Below the pieces are notes generated by a model. That model was not told the DNA's origin and searched no databases. It saw nothing but the letters and a program-made list of their open reading frames with translations. From Timonella sp031979385 (GTDB taxonomy: Bacteria > Actinomycetota > Actinomycetes > Actinomycetales > Cellulomonadaceae), in NCBI GenBank assembly GCA_031979385.1, contig DALZEF010000001.1, positions 186,001-250,000 of the forward strand: 64,000 bases of DNA. The letters are read 5' to 3'. Positions 62,363-64,000 of this stretch are shown here, in pieces. The position numbers and the translations under genes were made by a program. Position 1 is the first letter of the stretch. Every line of letters begins with the position of its first letter.

Positions 62363-63604
62363 GTGAAAAAGATTAGTCCCTGGATCGCAGCAGCGACCGC
62401 TGCAGTCCTCCTCGCGTCATGCTCAAGCGGCGGAAACGGTACCGAGCCAAGTGCAACCCCAAGCGCATCAGACACCTCAAGCGCGACAACCGAGGACAAG
62501 GAACCTGTAACCCTTGTCGTGTGGGAATCCCCAGACGGGCACGACGAGGTCATCAAGCAGGCGGGTGAGGCGTACACCGCGAAGAACCCCCACGTCACCA
62601 TCGAGTACAAGGCGGTCGAACTCGGAGACGCCAAGAACCAAATCGCACTCGATGGTCCGGCAGGTGTCGGTGCTGACGTATTCGCCGCACCATCGGACAA
62701 CGCCGGTGACCTCGCAGCAGCCGGACACATTCTGGCAATCGCGAACCCTGACGCACTCAAGGGTGAACTGGTTGAGGCAGCAATCGCGAACGCAACCTCG
62801 GGTGGAACCCTCTACGGCGTCCCCGTCACCGTGGACACCTATGCGCTGTTCTACAACAAGGACCTCATCGAGGAACCTCCAACCACGTGGGAAGGCGTCA
62901 TCGAGTTCTCCAAGGAGTTCAACGCCGAGAACTCTGGCAAGTACGGCTTTGTGATGCAGCCAAACTTCTACTACACCGCACCATTCCTCTTCGGAGGTGA
63001 TTCACTACTGTTCGGTGACTCTGGTTCAGACCCTGAAACCCCAAACACCAACTCTGAAGCTGCAATTGCAGGCATGGAAGAACTCGTAGCACTCCGCGAA
63101 GTCCTGGACGTGGCAGCAGACGACCTCGACACCGCAACCGTCGACGCACTGTTCTCCGGTGGGCAGGCTGCCATGCATGTCTCCGGTCCATGGAACATCA
63201 GCGTTTTCGATGAGGCTGGAGTCAACTACGGTATCGCTCCATTGCCAGCACGTGCAGGCAGCGACAACCCATCGGGCGGTTTCTCCAACTCGCGCACCAT
63301 GTATGTCTCCGCGTACTCCAAGCACCCGGAGGAAGCACAGGACTTTGCAGCGTTCCTCGCATCCCCTGAGATGTTGAGCCTCGCATACGGCCTCACCGGT
63401 TCCATCCCAGCGGCAGAGATCCAGATCGACAGCGAAGCCACCCTTGGAATAGTCAAGCAGGGTGAGTACGCCTTCCCAACCCCGGCAATCCCTGAAATGG
63501 GAGCAGTGTGGGCAGCAATGGACGCGGCTGTGGCCAACATCTGGAACGGTGCAGACATCAAGAAGGAACTCGACGCAGCCACCGAGGTCATTCTCAACCA
63601 GTAG
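62363..63604 (+). CDS. Extracellular carbohydrate-binding lipoprotein (family 1, MalE type)
   Basis: Substrate receptor of a MalEFG-type ABC importer, 413 residues. A lipoprotein signal ends LLASC with Cys20, then a Ser/Thr/Glu-rich linker to about residue 45, then the SBP fold with maltose-binding-protein-like phrases (TLVVWESPDGHDEV; GADVFAAPSDNAGDLAAAG; YGVPVTVDTYALFYNKDLI; SGPWNISVFDEAGVNYGIAPLP). The start is GTG at 62363 with GGAGAG upstream. It is followed by a permease gene, with a strong stem between. The ligand is probably an alpha-glucan or other oligosaccharide (inference). Confidence 0.92.
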   Translation: MKKISPWIAAATAAVLLASCSSGGNGTEPSATPSASDTSSATTEDKEPVTLVVWESPDGHDEVIKQAGEAYTAKNPHVTIEYKAVELGDAKNQIALDGPAGVGADVFAAPSDNAGDLAAAGHILAIANPDALKGELVEAAIANATSGGTLYGVPVTVDTYALFYNKDLIEEPPTTWEGVIEFSKEFNAENSGKYGFVMQPNFYYTAPFLFGGDSLLFGDSGSDPETPNTNSEAAIAGMEELVALREVLDVAADDLDTATVDALFSGGQAAMHVSGPWNISVFDEAGVNYGIAPLPARAGSDNPSGGFSNSRTMYVSAYSKHPEEAQDFAAFLASPEMLSLAYGLTGSIPAAEIQIDSEATLGIVKQGEYAFPTPAIPEMGAVWAAMDAAVANIWNGADIKKELDAATEVILNQ

Positions 63605-63633
63605 TAGTCGTGCCCGGCCCGGCTCCCTGGCCT

Positions 63634-63667
63634 GGAGCGCCGTCCCACGCGTGTGGGGCGGCGCTCC
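63634..63667 (+). other. Intercistronic hairpin after the MalE-type gene
   Basis: GGAGCGCCGTCCCAC at 63634-63648 pairs with GTGGGGCGGCGCTCC at 63653-63667 (one G-U, four-base loop). There is no T-tract. It parallels the stem after the first binding-protein gene and probably protects the upstream mRNA. Confidence 0.65.
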
Positions 63668-63688
63668 AACCCCACGAAAGGAACATGG

Positions 63689-64000
63689 ATGACTGCAATG
63701 TCGTCTCACCCCGCACCGAAACCATCGCGGGCGCCCTCGTCTCAAGTGCCTAGCAAAGGCCCAGCGAAGGGCTCAACGCCAACCCCAACGATCATCAGGG
63801 GTGCGAGTAAAGAGGACCGTGACCTCACCCGGTTGCTGGCCATACTCTTTATGGGCCTTGCCCATCTGACGGTCCTCCGACAGCGGGTGAAGGGCGCCTT
63901 CTTCGCCCTCATCGAGGTGTTGTTCATCCTCGCGATCCCATCGCTGGTCCAGCGCCTGAGCAATCTCGTCACGTTGGGTGAGCAGAACCCGTCCGTCCCG
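63689..64000 (+). CDS. MalF-type sugar ABC permease, N-terminal part
   Basis: The first 104 codons of a permease gene cut off by the window edge. A disordered Pro/Ser/Lys tail (about 1-40) is followed by hydrophobic segments (LLAILFMGLAHL; GAFFALIEVLFILAIPSLV). AAAGGAAC precedes the ATG at 63689. The position straight after a MalE-type protein gene and the N-terminal layout fit MalF; the rest of the protein is not visible. Confidence 0.75.
   Translation, partial: MTAMSSHPAPKPSRAPSSQVPSKGPAKGSTPTPTIIRGASKEDRDLTRLLAILFMGLAHLTVLRQRVKGAFFALIEVLFILAIPSLVQRLSNLVTLGEQNPSVP

Overview
The window is the replication-origin region of an actinobacterial chromosome plus accessory genes on both sides. The diagnostic run is cca - NUDIX - DUF6049 - murJ - pseudokinase - trxB - trxA, then parB-parA-rsmG-jag-yidC-yidD-rnpA-rpmH on the minus strand, diverging from dnaA-dnaN-recF-dciA-gyrB-gyrA-DUF3566-tRNA-Ile-tRNA-Ala on the plus strand. 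This order, GTG starts, the DUF6049 and DUF3566 families and parS sites of the form TGTTTCACGTGAAACA all point to Actinomycetota. Moderate-to-high G+C, a secreted GH18 chitinase with a CBM5/12 module and the overall gene set suggest a Micrococcales-type organism (Jonesia or a cellulomonad relative is my guess; it cannot be proved from the sequence). There are no rRNA genes, CRISPR arrays, intact insertion sequences or prophage genes.

1-8.7 kb: an internally deleted DUF4143 ATPase relic, a membrane-anchored orphan protein, then a catabolic locus. A ROK repressor is divergent from a ribose/xylose-type ABC transporter (ATPase, permease, lipoprotein binding protein), a Gfo/Idh/MocA dehydrogenase and a TIM-barrel isomerase. 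The intergenic region holds a consensus-like promoter with a perfect palindrome over its -10, the likely ROK operator. Transcription may be leaderless.

8.8-22.4 kb: cca (minus), then NUDIX, DUF6049, MurJ flippase and a separate pseudokinase/TM/discoidin protein (a split form of mycobacterial MviN), thioredoxin reductase, thioredoxin, a GNAT, and an aminotransferase/Ddl-like pair that ends at a terminator facing parB.

22.5-39.6 kb: the segregation and replication core. Six perfect parS sites lie between 23.4 and 33.0 kb. The three intergenic ones are each the centre of a longer perfect palindrome (36, 40 and 38 bp). DnaA-box clusters lie on both sides of dnaA; the dnaA-dnaN interval is the best oriC candidate.

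39.7-59.7 kb: tRNA-Ile and tRNA-Ala flanking a 39-residue membrane protein; a GNAT relic; an MFS/ArsR-type pair; orphan nrdI; YggS; a SIMPL protein; two tandem luciferase-like flavoenzymes, the second fused to a berberine-bridge-type FAD oxidase; an M20 amidohydrolase; a YdcF protein; a KTSC protein; a VOC dioxygenase with two TTGA-N4-TCAA sites upstream; a decayed ABC exporter; small enzymes; the chitinase behind a 15-bp inverted repeat and followed by three consecutive perfect hairpins; ferrochelatase; DUF4184; a TusA-like protein; and a MATE exporter.

59.7-61.2 kb is an unusual stretch of about 1.5 kb with no convincing gene. 61.2-64.0 kb starts a second sugar locus: an AraC regulator divergent from a lipoprotein binding protein and the first 104 codons of a MalF-type permease.
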